Positions 47,821-61,628 of a stretch of DNA of 64,000 bases are shown here, one piece after another; position 1 is the first letter of the stretch; each line of letters begins with the position of its first letter. The stretch is taken from assembly GCA_034336665.1 (NCBI GenBank), contig CM067592.1, positions 34,956,779 to 35,020,778 of the forward strand, read 5' to 3'. This DNA is from Luscinia megarhynchos (taxonomy: Eukaryota; Chordata; Aves; Passeriformes; Turdidae). Below the pieces are notes generated by a model, which saw only the letters and a program-made list of their open reading frames with translations, had not been told where the DNA came from and did no database searches. A program made the position numbers and the translations under genes.

Positions 47821-50800
47821 CAAATGGAGAGGCTTTTTTTTTTTTTTTTTTGGATGATGAACAAAAAGTGTCATAGGATTCTTTTGTGTAATAAAGTCAA
47901 AATGACGTGTTTATGGAACAGATTTAAAAAACATAATATTCAGCAAAATAATACAAATAAATTCCTGTAGTGCAATACATAGATTTGAAAAGAATTGCTA
48001 CAATGGCAAATAGTATCCTCCTGCAATGTACACATTGGCAGTGAATTGAGATATTTGTTCTCAGAGAAACCAAGATTGTACCTGTGAAAATGTTCCACTA
48101 CAATGATTTTGTATTTCATACTGGAAGACTAATGATAATGCAAAATTTTCATGTGAATAGAATAGTGCTGTGCACTTTTGCTACTTAACATTATGTAATA
48201 CTAACTTTTTCCTTTACTGTCGTTATAATGGTGTATTGTGATTTTCTTAAAAGAACAGAACATTAATTGAAGACAACAGGAGGGCCGGGATTTAGGTTTT
48301 GTGGAGTAAATCTCCAATGTTTAAAATTTTTGGGAAACTAAATTCCAGTTCTATTGTTGGAAAAAACCCTAACTTCTTTATTATTTGTAACAACAGTGAC
48401 AACAATAATGTAGCTTTAACGGAGTTAAGAAATCTGTGTTTAATAGCATGCTTCTTGCTCATGAATTTTCAATGCCTTTTGGTGGATATTTCGAAAAAAA
48501 TATTAAAAAAAAAGAATAACAGACTAACTTAACTTGAAAAATGGACCAAAATTTTATCTCTCCAAAGAATAGAACCATTCAACATAATCAAAACCCCTTT
48601 AAGTTTATTCTTGGTGTGCTATTTACCTAAAATCACGTAAAACAAGCAGTTGGAGTGTCACAGTGGAATTTATACTTAAAGCAAACAGAGGACAGATTTG
48701 GGTATACAACCTGCACCTCTCTGACCCCCCGCCCAAACCAAAACCAAGACACTACTATTCTTTAACATCATGGCACTGACAAAAACCCACAGCCATCAGC
48801 CACAGGCCAAAACTTCCAAAATATAATTCTCTGGGTCATTTATTCAGGAAGGTAAGTCTGGTAGGAAAGACAGGAAGGTATATATTGGCTGATGTCCACA
48901 CAGATAAAACCCAGACTCCTAGGCTGCTCAGTAACATCTATCAGAAGTTTGGTAATATAATTGTGAGAGTTCTTTAAATTTAAGGGTAACTTTCCTATAA
49001 TCTCCAATGTAGCCTGGACTGTATCCGAAATTTGCAGTAGCTACACAATACATCAGAAATAGCACAGTGGAAAAATATTCCTCTCTTTTCTCTTCTTATG
49101 TCTACCTATTTAGTTTCCATCCTTTATTTCAAAGGCCTTCTTTCCCTTTATATTTTTCTCCTTTCTATGAAATATGAAGTAGAGTTAAAAATACTCTGAA
49201 CTTTCTGTGTTTAGGCTCTGAAATTGCTTTTAATTAAAGAAATGAATTGATAAATAACATTGTGCTGTGATTACGACACACAAAATACTCATGCTATATT
49301 TCTCACTCCTTTATAATGTCAACTCATCATTCACAGAAGATAAAAGTAAATATTATGGAAGCTAATGCTATGTACATCTTGCAGAACATCTGAAAGAAAA
49401 TAATTTCGTATTTCTCAGAAGTATTTGTGGCTTGATTACTTTGAAATATTTTTACTCTATTTTTTTTAGTTTTTGTGAGTTTTGCTTTATTTTTTTTGAG
49501 TCTATATAGTCCAGAAAGGGTAAAAACAAAACCAAAGAAACTCAAAATCCAAACCCTCAAACAAAAAAGGAAAACAAAACCAAACAAAAACCAAACAAAA
49601 AACAAACCAAACCAAAACAAAAACCAAACAATGAAAAAAACACAAACAAACAAAAAAACTCCTAAAGCCTAACCCCAAAAGAAACATAAATGAATTAAGA
49701 CACCTATTTAGAAAAAAAACACAGTTTTAGAAAATAAGTGTTAACACATCAAATTTAGTCCAAGACACAAATCATTTCTCTAAAAAGTAGCATGCTTTTG
49801 CTATAAGTACGGGACACACATTCCACAAGTTACCTGACATCTGGTCTGTTGCCATGAATAAGAAAATACAAAGGTATTGATGGAAAATACCTTTTTTATT
49901 AAAAAGAAGGAAGGAAGATTTGTTTGAACCAGTAAACTTGTTCCTAAACTAAGTACGTCTGGCAAGGATCAACTGAGGAAATAGTATTGGAGACTGCTGC
50001 TGCCTAGGAATACAATGGTTTCCATAACCTTAAAGACCGTTGAAATGCAAACAGTATTTTCCTTCCAAAAAGAATTCATTGACCAATTCAAGTACAAAGA
50101 AGTCCTACCATTTATCTTAGTGGATCTTCAGGAAGAGCTTTTTATGAGGAAGATGTTGATGTACAATATAGAAACGCAAGCCAGATATATATGTGTTTGA
50201 TTATGCCTAGGAAAAGAAACAACAGAGCAATCTGCAGAAAGCCATGCAGAGGCATAGACAAAATTGATGATTTCCTAAGTCTCTCTCCTGATGGATGAGG
50301 CTCTGTTCCCAAGACAACTGGTGATACTTATTCCACTCCTATGTGAGCACAGCACCTTTGAGCAGCTAAAATAAAAGATAAGGTTTAAATTAGATATTAA
50401 TTTCTGAAACTGTGAATTGGATAATCATAAAAGTTACTATGATCAGGAGTAACATTTAAGGAAGAGGTTACAGGAGAAGGCCACAAATGTCTGAAACCTT
50501 CCCTTCCTTCTCCTGCAATAACTTATTTTTCTTTTAATCTGGTTGCTATCTCTGGTAGTCTGAATAGATCTGTATGAAGTGAATTTGTGAGATGAACCAA
50601 TGAAACATCACAGTCATGTGTGAAGGGTAGCCATGCCTTTGTACATCTTCCATATGCAAATTACAAGAGTGGTTATACCTTTAAGAGAAAATAAGTATTC
50701 TTTTTCTAACGGAGCAGTCTCCTGTGCAAGTCTCTGGTCCATAGCTTGTTTTTCAAGGTGATTTAAATCCCTGCAGAGTTCACCAAGGAGACACAGCCCT

Positions 50801-51325
50801 GATACTTCCCATGGGCATTTTGCTGAATCAGCCAATGAATGTGCTCATGCTATATATCACTTTGGCACCATTAAAGAATTATGGGACATCACATGGTCTT
50901 GCAGAAATTAATCACTGCTTAACAGTCTACGCTTATGTGTTTATGAAGTCATTTGAAATATCTGCATGTAGTCATTAGTACTCTGAGAAGAGTGTACATG
51001 CAGTTAATGAACCACAGCACTATGTTATAGCTGAGATAGATAGTTTTCAAATTTATAATTAATATTTTGGATGATTGCTTTATGCTATCTGCAATGCATT
51101 GCAATGATATTTCCAATTGTGCCTAAATTCTGAGAGTGGCAATTGTATTCTCACATAAATACACAAGCATGTACTATACCAAAATTATTAAAGAAGATAT
51201 TTGTATCTAACTAAAAAAAATTATGGACCAAATCCTCTTCAACTACACCAAAAATATGTATTTGAATAATAATTCCCTAGAAATCAGAGCATAACTGCAG
51301 AATTTTATTAATCAGGCTAGATTAG
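47821..51325. other. AT-rich unique DNA, no gene seen
   Basis: About 3.5 kb with no recognised gene. A poly-T run occurs at 47827-47850, and an A-rich (CAAAA)n-like tract at about 49500-49670 is the source of Lys/Gln-rich and Phe/Val-rich spurious frames. Confidence 0.55.
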
Positions 51326-52560
51326 TGTCATGGTATGACTTGGGTTTGCCAACCTTAATATATTTAACATCTTTTAGAGACAGGACCCAGGAGTAGAGAC
51401 AAGGCAGGCTCAAACTTAAAAAAAGGTACAAGAAGAAATGTATTAATAAGACAAAAATATTAGAATTCAGGATAAGACTCGTAGATTGTTCCCTCTTCCC
51501 CTTCATTCCACATTTCTTACCAACAACATACAGAGAGAACACTTCAGTCAGTTATACACTCAAATAATCAGTTCAGTTCACTTCAGAGAGAAAAGTCCCT
51601 TTTTTTGGTTATGGCTTAGGGGGTGTCTTCACCTTCACAGTCTGCATTGCCCGAGACTTACAGGACCAAGAATTTTCCTCTCATTTACACAGTTTTTCCA
51701 GAGCCGTGTTGTGGGCTACGATGCATACATGGGGTACCACCTCTAAAGGCAGGCTGCTAAAAACCAAAATTCTCTTCATTGTCTTCTCTATCAAATGTCT
51801 CTGTTCATATTCCAGTTCCAGAACAGAGACCCCCATTCCCTCGGGGATAAGGATCCTTTTCTCAAATATTTCAACCCCCCATGTATTTTCCACAGTTTCA
51901 ATGAATTTTAGTAAAATCACAGTCCCCTTAGCCCACAAAAAAGGTTTTCAGCTACTTGCATCTTTTCAATCTCTTCCCACTAGGAACTTTATCTTCATTC
52001 CGCTGATCTCTGTAGTCTCCATGCTTCATTTCTTTTCATTCAGGGCAGCTCAGAACATGGAGAAACTTATCCAGGCACAAAGAAGTTAAAATTGTATCCA
52101 GATCGTGAAGAAACAACACTGGCAGGTGGAGGCCTCTTCTGCCACGTGGAAAGGCGAGCCCAGCTGAGCCGGCAGGGCCGGGGCCATGCAGTTGGTGCTG
52201 GGGCCATGTGGAGCTGGGGAGCCCCCAAGCCAGGGGCTCCCTGCAGAGCCGGGGCCGGGGTGCCAGACCAGGCCTGAGGCCGAGCCCGGAGCCGGGCCGG
52301 GACCCCAGCCAGGGACCCTCCGCACCTCCGGAGGCCGGAAATCAAATGACCCCGCAGTTAACTTAATCCAATGTGATTTGTGAAAGCAAAATAAACTTTC
52401 ATTGGTTTCCCGAGCTGTCCATCACCAAATCAGCTCTCTGATTGGTGCCAGCAGCCCACAGGGGAAGCTCCCAGAGACGGAAGAGTCCCTCCCACTCTCC
52501 AGCCTCGTGGAACCCTCCCTGAGGCGAATCCACCCCTTCCCCCAGCGCATGAAACCAACA
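51326..52560 (-). mobile_element. Long LTR related to 46363-47815, antisense
   Basis: On the plus strand it starts TGTCATGGTATGACTTGGG and ends GCGCATGAAACCAACA; read on the minus strand it has TG...CA ends. Its minus strand shares long stretches with 46363-47815, for example TTTGAGAAAAGGATCCTT, ATGGGGGTCTCTGTTCTGG and CTGTATGTTGTTG. The GC-rich portion (52100-52340) corresponds in position to that of the other copy but differs in sequence. The flanks ATTAG and TAATT do not form a clean duplication. A frame of about 85 codons (51938-51681) covers the conserved part. Confidence 0.75.
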
Positions 52561-53000
52561 TAATTAAGTTTCACATCTTTCTAGTCTATATTTCTTTTCA
52601 AATTAACATGTTGGACACACTTCTCTAGAACGTCTTGATGTACAGAAGACGTTGTGTTTCAGAAGCACTGAACTACCTTTAATGTTAATGACAAATCAGT
52701 GTACTGTGAGACCCATTTGCGTTTAATTCCGACCACATTCAGTGGAGTTGGATTTGGGGGAGGAAAGGAAGTTGTTTGTTTTTAAGAACAAATCCAACAG
52801 GTTCTTTATTAGACTTCTCATAAAATAGTCCACCACTAAATGCTCACCTTTTTTATACAATTCAGCTTTTACAATTAAACATCAATTAGCCTTTTCAGTA
52901 AAATAAAAGACATGGGAAAGTGGAGATTCTGTACTCCTGAGAAGCCATTTGCACCAATCTATTCTTCTGTCAAGTTTTTAATCAATTTTATACTTTCTTT
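52561..53000. other. AT-rich unique DNA, no gene seen
   Basis: Nothing recognised. Confidence 0.5.
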
Positions 53001-53400
53001 TTAAAGTGAAAAAGAGGGCTTTGTTAGTTTTTAAATTTTAACAATGGAATTTTGATATAAGGAGTGCTTTAGGATTGCCGTTGGATTGCTGGGAACCAAG
53101 GAAGAAGCAGCCTTGAGGCCTTGCCTTTCTCAGGCCTTTACAAGGTCAAGGAATTATAACAATGATTAAACAACTGCAGGGTGCGTGAGAGACATGATGT
53201 TCTGGAAAAGTATGTTTTCAAAGAGGTGTTGCCTTCTTTGACCAATGAGTCTTTTCTATTCAGTTTTGCACGTCCTACCCTATATATATATGTGTAGTGT
53301 TTCTTTAAATAAGACCCTCTTTCTCTCTTGCTTCTCCATTAAACAAGGAACTATGTTGCATTATCCTTTTCTCCACTCCTATAGCCTAAAAATGCAACAT
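53001..53400 (+). mobile_element. Possible small LTR
   Basis: The stretch has LTR-like features in order: a GTGCGTGAGAGACATGATG segment, TTTGACCAATGAGTC (a CCAAT-type box), CACGTCCTACCCTATATATA (TATA-like), then TTCTTTAAATAAGACC and a pyrimidine-rich CTCTTTCTCTCTTGCTTC end. No certain ends, pair or target-site duplication were found. Confidence 0.35.
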
Positions 53401-56024
53401 AAAATGAGTGTTTGCAAGTTTCTCTAATTTTCGGGGGCATGAGATATTTAGTATGCTAAAATACAGGAAGATTATTAGATACCTAGCCTTGAAATTTTGT
53501 CACTCATTTAAGTCAATTGTACAAGCTAAAGAGTACAATAGATATTGAACACATGTATTCCAGAGTTTAGTCAAAAAGGACAAGACTTTTAAAAATATTA
53601 CTGACCTGTTGCACATAAGTTTATTGGAAAACCACTGAATATATAAGCCTATTTCTATGAAGAAAATTTGCAACTGTTTGCTGAATGCCAAGATAGTGAG
53701 AAAATTTGTTTTTAACCTGAGATAAAATTTTTGGCTAGTAATTGCCATTAGAAAATGAGACTGACAGAGTAATGTAAATAAGAGCATTTCCCTAAAACCA
53801 GAGATATAAGAGAACTGTCAGCTTACATCTTCAGGAATACTTCCCCTAGCTCCTAGTTTTCTGCCTCTGCCTTTCTGCAGGGCTGTATGGCTGTCCTGTG
53901 GCTCTTTATTCCTGTTTTTTTTCCAGAGTCCATTGTAACACTAACCTTGCTCTTACATTTGTTCTTACCTTTGTTATTGAAACTATCTAACATCCACAAA
54001 TTTGATCTAAGGCTTTGCAGCTTTTCTTAATATCTTATGAAGTGCCAGAATATGGCTATATACATATATCTACATAATTTCTCTTTTTTTATGTTAACCT
54101 TGAACTAGCAAAAAAGCAAATTTTGCATTTTATTTTCCTCTTTGAAGAAATTTAGTATTTTTAAATTGTTTAAAACATTAATTTCACTGGAATAAAATTA
54201 TGTTCTATGCAAGAAGAAATACTGGGTAATTTAATCTAACCCTAAGTTTTTGAAATATATATAATGGCAAGTGTTCATGTGGTATCTATTGCTAATAGTG
54301 TTGCTCAGATGATGTGGACATCCAACTTCCCTTTCTCTGGCAGGATCTATGTGGACAGATTTGGGGGCAGGGTCAATGAAAAAATTTTTTTTTTTACTGA
54401 TAAAATTTTTTGGCTTTAGACTGTGTAGCGAACTGAGTAGAAAGCATTTTCACACCCAGCAATTTCGGGTTTTATAAAAACACAATATACAATATGTTGT
54501 CAAGATATTATATGTTGTGTTTTTTTCTGACATGTTATTTTCATGCTACCTAATCCCAGACAGATGCCTAGTCTAGTATTCATACTTAACTCCGCTGCAA
54601 AACTTAAATTATATGTATAAGAAAACCTTCTGAGCTTTCTTCATAGCACAGTGAAATGTAATTGCAGCTGTCTTAAACAATATGTAAAGCAGCTTTGAAA
54701 ACAGGCTTTTGTTGGGTAGGAATAACAAAACTAAATTGTAAAAGTTGCTAGAGCAAAGATTTAATTGCAGCAATTTACTGTCTTGTGTTGGATATCCAGA
54801 GATGGACATGGACGTGAAGGCTACTTCTGGCTTTTAACTATTAGACTAGAGTGTTTTCCAGTATTTTAATAGAGTATATAAAATGTATCACAATTGCTAG
54901 AATCAGCTCTGTCTAATTTGTTAAGTAATTTGGACAACTAGGAGCAATCTTAATATCAAAGCAGTGTTGAAGGCACTTTGTCTGTTGCAAGTCATTCAGG
55001 GATTTATCCAGAAAAAATTTAGTTTGTTGTTTGTACTGAATGTCCTCACAGAGTACACAGCTGGAGACTGTTGCATCCATGTTAGGTGAGCACAGGGAGC
55101 TGAGCTATCAGTTTAGCTTTCCACTGAAAGAAATCTGGATTGTGTGGTAGCAATTGGGGCATCAGCTTCAAAATCATATTTTGGTCTGAAATAAAATGAT
55201 AAAATTAGTTTTGAATTCTTTTTGAAATTGTGTTCTGGTTTTAGCTGAATCTTAATTACAAAGGAAAAGAAAACAACTTCTTGTATGGACTTCATTATTT
55301 CAGCTTTGAGCCCTGGCATTGGTCAGAAACCACAAAATTCAGTGAGGATTTCACAAGCTTGTGCGTGATTTTAAAAGCTTACTGTTAAGGAAAAAAACAA
55401 ACCTATAAAATCCACAAGATTGGTTTCTGGGTAAAAATTAGCATTACATAAATGTTCATTTGATTTTGCTGTAAAATCTAACAATGTTTTCATAAACAGT
55501 ATTCCTTCAGAAGTCTACAGAAGAACTAAATCTTATTTCCAGGACCAGTTATGCCTAATTGGGAGAAGGGAGATTACTGTTAAAACTGTATGGTTTCCAA
55601 TCCAAAGTGTTTTAAAAAAGCCAAAAAATGCAGTGTGTTAGGCAATTTTTTACCGTAGCACCTTTGTTTGGTTTAATTTCTAAATGTTATGAATGTGAGT
55701 ACTTTCAACAAACAAGTCACATTTTTGCAAACAGATTCCTAACTCAGGAATGTCTCAACAATTCGCATTCATGTACTCATGTACATGCACCCTTCTGAAA
55801 CAAAACTGATTGTCTCACCTTTTCACAGTGAAGATATTCTTCATAAAAATAATGCTTTCCTAAAGGAGTCTCTTTCTTATTACCTGTCAAAGCACATGCA
55901 GTGCAAATTAAAACACTCCACACAAGCAAAAAAACCTAAGCAAGTATTTTTTGATGTCATATCAATTTTTTCCCTAATTTTCTTTTTAATCTTGTCCAAA
56001 TATTTAAAAAAAAAAAAAAAACAC

Positions 56025-56059
<35 letters not shown>

Positions 56060-56257
56060 AGTTGGGAAAGTTTAAAACTAACAAGAAGTCCACCAAAATA
56101 TATATAGCTTGCTTTGCTAACACAAACAGGAGAGTATCCCACAGTGAAGTGCTGTGAAAAGCTGGTAATATCAGACATACTGGATGCACATAGTCCCATA
56201 GTGGATGTGAGAGGGAAGCCAGCCTGTGTTTTTATTTTGTTGGACATCCAAGAGGGT
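53401..56257. other. AT-rich unique DNA, no gene seen
   Basis: No gene recognised. A long A-rich run with rare C and G at 56006-56060 creates Lys-rich and Phe-rich spurious frames. Confidence 0.55.
56006..56060. repeat. Poly-A run
   Basis: About 55 bases of A broken only by a CAC and a GAG. It may be the tail of an old retrocopy, but I see no recognisable source sequence upstream. Confidence 0.85.
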
Positions 56258-56585
56258 TTTACAGAATCAAGGAATTGTAGAATGTTAAGGGGTTGGAATG
56301 GACCTTAAAGATCAAGGCCCAGCTTCCCCTACCACGGGCTGGGACACTTTCCACTAGACCAGGTTCCTGGAGGCTTTATCCAAACTGGCCTTGGACATGG
56401 CAAGGGCTGGGACATCCACAACCTCCCTGGACACTCTGTGTCTCATCTCCCTGACAGTAAAGAATTTTTTCCTAATACTTAACCTAAATTTCCCCTTTCA
56501 GTTGTTACCCATTACTCCTGTCACTACAGCTCCCAATGAGAAGTCCCTCTCTGGCTTCCCTGTAGGCCCCCTCCAGATAGTTGTA
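56258..56585 (-). mobile_element. CR1 LINE 3'-end fragment, antisense
   Basis: Starts ACAGAATCAAGGAATTGTAG, then GGTTGGAATGGACCTTAAAG, CTAGACCAGGTTCCTGGAGG and TTTTTTCCTAATACTTAACC, all antisense CR1 3' landmarks. About 330 bp and diverged. Confidence 0.85.
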
Positions 56586-59500
56586 CAAAATAATTATAAT
56601 GCAGTTAAATAAAAAATTAGGGGGGTTTTCTCAGTCTTATATTTACAAAATCAAATTCCACTTTCAAGATATTTTTAAAGGAAATCCTTAAGGAAAAACA
56701 AATCCAAGAACATCATCCAGGGATGTTTATCCTGGAGAGTTCCCTTCCATACATCAGTTATGCAGGACATGACAGAAAACTATCAGTTTAAGGATCATCA
56801 TGAACATTCCTGCATAAAGAGTTTGCATTTGAGAGTGAGAATGAAAGCAGTTGGAGATGGTTCATATGAGATAACTCATGCATGTCTCCTTTTATCTACA
56901 AACAAATGAACTATGAAAGAATCACACAGGACAAGGCCATATGAGTATTTGAGCAACTGTGTAAAACATGCTAAAACTAACCACATATAAAAACTGGCAA
57001 TTTGAGACTACCTTCTAAAAAAGAGAACAATGGGGACCAAAGCAAATCTCCCAGGCTACTTAAGACTGATAATATTTGAGGGAATTTGAGGGAAGGAATA
57101 AAGCATCTTTACCTACCAAGCAGTGGCAGGTAAAGATGCTCCATTCCTTCCCTCAAAATCTTAAAAGACCAAGAGACAGGGTAAAGGATGAAATAAAATA
57201 AATATTTTCTTCTTTTAACAGATGGTGAACTGCAGAAGGATACACACCTTTTCTTCACAGCATATCACAAGATAAGGCAACTTATGGCAGTATCTGAGAA
57301 GTGTTTTTGCTTTAGAATATGTCATAATGATTATTTTTCTCCATTTTTCTATGTTTGTTTGATGACTTCCTTGCAGCTTCCAGACAACAATGCATTTCTA
57401 TCTGAAGCTAGCAAAATAAGGTGGGAAATAATTTCCTCATGCTATTTCTGTGTTGCTTGTAAATCTAAGCCTTCCTGGATACAAACTCCACTGCACAGGC
57501 TAAGAAGTGAATACAACCTCATATACAATCATTTCATGCTTCAGTTATGCCTGATTTTTCATGCTCTTTGAACCTTAATTTAACTGTGAAGTTCACTTAA
57601 TTAGAATTTGGGCTTCAGGAGTGCTTTTAAAGAATGTGTTTGTGTTTTGATTTGTTATTTAATCTTGTTTTCCAAGGGTAATGAAGAAAATCAGGATTGA
57701 ACGGAGTGGCCAAGTACAGCAAAAAGAATTTCTTTCACATTTCCTCCATCCTTACTTCATTAAACTGTAATATTTCCTTGTTTGAGGCATTACCACTTTT
57801 ATTCCTTGAAGAGTACTTGTGGCTGATATGTCTCATCCTAAGAAATTATTTCAATAAAATGCAGACTTCAAGTTACCTCTAAATTTAACTGCAGTACTCT
57901 ATCAAAAGGAACTTAATATAATAATGGATTCCTGAAATCCACAACTTGTCAATCAAATGATAATAACTTATATTTCTGAGCAAAGGTAAATAAAAGTTAC
58001 ATACCCATCAGAAAAAAAAAAATCAAGAGTTTTGAAATAAATATAAGTTCTCTCATCATCTCTAATTGTCACTTGCTGTAGATGTCAAACTAGTAGAGTA
58101 GCAGAATCTAATTTCCTTGTTTGATTCACCATGAAATTAAACTGAACTGACAATTTTTATTTTCACCTGGCAAATTCTTCCAACACTATTTAAATCTAGC
58201 TAATCAAGTACAGTTATCTGCTGCACACACTTGTCTCTCCTACCACACCTCTGATTTGCAGTATCCCACATCCACAGCTTCCTCTGACAGCCTGGCATTG
58301 GAATACATTTGCAGACTTGCAAGGTGTAAAGGAATGCACGGACATAGTTAGCAAAACTGCCAGTGAATGTATAAAGTCATAAATTTATTTCTGAAAGATG
58401 ATGGGCAGGAAGGAAAAATAAAAGTTTTAGAAATATGGGAAGCAAAACAACCAGGCAGACAAAAATCACTATTATTATATTTAAATGCATTAAAAACATT
58501 TCTAATGTTATTTCATCATAAATAAGTAGACTATTTTTGTTAATACTTAATGCTCATCAAAAATATGGGGAGCAATAATTGACATCTAAATCTCATATTT
58601 CTTAAGTGTTAAACATAGCAGGTGCAGTACATCCATTATGCAATGAATTTGGAGTCAGACTACATACAAGGATATCTCTTAATTGGGTGAGCTGTAAACC
58701 CAGCTCTGATATCTCTGATTGTAACAATTCAGGTTTCTACAAGTAAGAGACCTGTCTGCGTACCCATAAATTATATTTCCCCTCAATAAATAATTCAGAA
58801 TTTGAAATCCAGTGTTCACATCTCCCTCTGAAACATAGGAGGACTAGGACTGTAATATGAAAGATATTTGACCTCTTGTACTCCCCTGTAAAGAAAAGCT
58901 TCTCTACTTTTGACACAGAGAGCAGAGCGATGCGTGCCATAAATAGTGAGAAGGTGCCTGTGTGTACTTGTCTGTAAACTCATAAAATGTGATTATGCTG
59001 GGGAGCAACCTGAAGCCTCCCTTTCCTCCTTCCTCAGACAAAAGACACGCAGAGCATCAGAGAGCAAAATTTTGCTTCCTCAGCTCCACATTACACACCC
59101 TGTTACCAGAGAGAGGAGGGAGAGATGGGTCACTGGGCTGTGATTTCTTTGCAGTTCCCCTGTAGTGAGGCAGGACATTGCAGACTGTATTCCTAGGGCA
59201 GGACCTAGCTTAGCCACTTTGATTTAACAACTGCTTTCTTGGCAAATTTTATCCAAGGACAAACCATTGTTTTGTGAAAGAAATCTGTGAAGACGTTAAA
59301 GGGAGTGAAAGGCATCGAAGGAATTATTGAACTATTCTCTTCATCATTAAAGAAACACAGATATTCTTATTCTGGCTCACTTAAGTTGCAATTTTGCTTT
59401 ATACTATTTGCTCCCACCCAGCAGGTTTCTGGTTTTTTAGAGACTGCCTGACATCCTCAAGTTTCCCTTCTAATGAGGTAAATCTGCTAAATATTAATGA

Positions 59501-61369
59501 GTAAAGGTGGAATAATAATATTTGACAGACAATTTACATTAGACCAAGGAGAAAAGTGTAATTTGTTTGGGAACAGGATGAAGAATTCATTCCCTTGAAT
59601 CAATTGAGAGGTTACAAATACAATTTCATAATTACTCTGTGCGTAATCTAGTGCCATTCCAGATAGATGACTGGGCCCAAAACATATTGTGGAGACACTG
59701 TTGACTATTTTGAAGGGGGAATTTTTCAGATTTTTAGGATGCGCATATTCTGCCTCCCAGCCTACATGAAAGTTCTTAATAGCATCACACACTTTCCATT
59801 CATTCTTACCTGTCTGCTTTACAACTTCTTTTTCCTCTAGCAAAGAAAACAATTCACCTCAGCTCAATCAGCTGTGAACAATTTTTCCTCCAAGACTGCC
59901 AAATTGTTTCAGCTAAGACCACAAGAGTCTGTTGTTTCCAGCATTTCCTAACTGCAGTGATTTTCTTTCCAGGAACATTTCCATTGCCTTCTGTCTTTCT
60001 CCATCAACTTTCTGTGAATTTATTCCCTACTTTTGGGAAATTTAAATCCTTACATGGCAATGCAACAGAAGGGGCCTTTAGTAGATTATTTTATTTTAAG
60101 AAACTTTAGTGTATTTAACCAATCTAGCCAGAATTTCAACTTGGTATTGCAGATATTAAAGGAAGTTTAACTACTGCATTACTGAAGTTAGTACAAAAAG
60201 CTGCATAACTTCCATGGTTTTACAATAGTACAATATTTCAATCATTCTCTTATCCCCTAAAAATAACACAACTTAATTAATCCTAACTGGACCTTTTGCT
60301 GCAGAAACACTGTTTAAATGTTAAGTTGATACAGAATGAAAAGTGCACTTTTATAGTGTACTTGGAAATCAGTATCAACTCTTTTGTTGGAAGTGAATGC
60401 TTTTCCTGTTAAGTAAATGATTGCAGTGCCTTGGAAACAGAAGACATAGCTCAGATTCATGACTGATGGGACTCCTTTGAAGTTTATGAAGTAAAAGCTT
60501 AATTTGGCCCCACACACACAAACCAGTCAGATTTCCAGAGAGTTAGACCAACAACACTGTTTCATGGTGGAAACCTAGAGCAAGTAATGAGAAAAAGACA
60601 ACGGTTTATTTTGGAAAAAAAAATCAATCTAATGCTTGTAGTCCCTTGAGAGTTAACAACATTATTTGTCTTTTAAAAAAGAAGTAGACTTTGGAAGCTG
60701 TAAGAATATAAAAAGTTTTTAAAAATTAAATTCTGTGTTTGGAAAAAGAAAAAAGGAAAACAACCAAATATAACATGGGAAGTTTTATTCCCTGTACTGC
60801 CACAATTAGTGTACTACCAGAATTAGTGAAGCAGTCTTCTTTTAAGGCATGGACACTGCAATAGACAGATTCATCTAGTACTAGCCAATGAAATGTGCCT
60901 GAAAAAGTAAAAAGCTGCATGTAGTTACAAAGCACACTATTTCCTGAAACACCACATGGTTCAAGAAGCACAAGAAACCCAACACATTAGAAAAATCTAA
61001 AAATTCAAATACTGAAAGCCAAAACACACTGTTCTTGCTTACCCAAATACTTCCAACTAATTCCATATGATAGCTTTCCAAGTGTGGTTGGCAGACTTGG
61101 ATGTATGCACTTCCTTTTGTAGAATTTGAATAGTCAACAACACACAATCACACTTTCCAACAATAAAAACAGTTTAGAGTTTAACCCTGAGTGGACATCA
61201 TACTTAAGATTGCATACTTGGGTCCAAGAGAAGAAAGAGATTAATTTATCATCATTTATTTTACCCAACTTCATGTTGAATTATTATCTGTAGATGTTAA
61301 CCTTCCACCATTACAGGTAATTTTAATGTCACTGTAACTGACTCTATACTACAAATTCACTTAAGGAAA
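56586..61369. other. AT-rich unique DNA, no gene seen
   Basis: About 4.8 kb with no recognised coding or mobile feature. The one structural item is the long hairpin at 57085-57157. Confidence 0.55.
57085..57157. other. Near-perfect 30-bp hairpin, candidate small-RNA precursor
   Basis: The left arm 57085-57114 (core GAGGGAAGGAAT and AGCATCTTTACCT) pairs with the right arm 57128-57157 (core AGGTAAAGATGCT and ATTCCTTCCCTC). Only two central positions are unpaired (AA opposite CC) and the loop is 13 bases. Size and shape suit a microRNA precursor or a tiny inverted-repeat element. The arms are too perfect to be chance. I know no named family for it. Confidence 0.6.
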
Positions 61370-61628
61370 AAGATGACCGGAGACCACATGGCACCTTTTC
61401 AATATATAAAGGGGGCCTGCAGAAAAGACAAAGCCAGACTTTCACCAGTGCCTATAGTGGTAGAAGAAAGGGTAGCAGTACATTTAGACAGGATACCAGG
61501 AAGAGGTTAGACTGAAAGTTTGCTGAGAGAAGTTGTGGGAGCCCTGTCATTCAAAGTGTTCATAGTCACAGCAGTAGGGTTAGACTAAGGCCCCTACTAG
61601 CTCAAATCATTTTGTGATTTTATGATTC
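61370..61628 (+). mobile_element. CR1 LINE 3'-end fragment
   Basis: Carries TAAAGGGGGCCTGCAGAAAA, GGATACCAGGAAGAGGTTAG and the tail CATTTTGTGATTTTATGATT, which match CR1 3' landmarks in sense orientation. About 260 bp, old and diverged. Confidence 0.8.

Noticed and set aside
49327..49687. Phe/Trp/Val-rich antisense and Lys/Asn/Gln-rich sense frames
   Set aside because: They are translations of the A-rich (CAAAA)n tract.
52067..52383. Pro/Ala/Gly-rich frames on both strands, considered as a CpG-island exon
   Set aside because: They lie in the GC-rich part of an antisense LTR, and the frames overlap each other.
55779..56247. Frames ending in Lys or Phe runs around the poly-A tract
   Set aside because: Low-complexity A run; no supporting homology or retrogene upstream.
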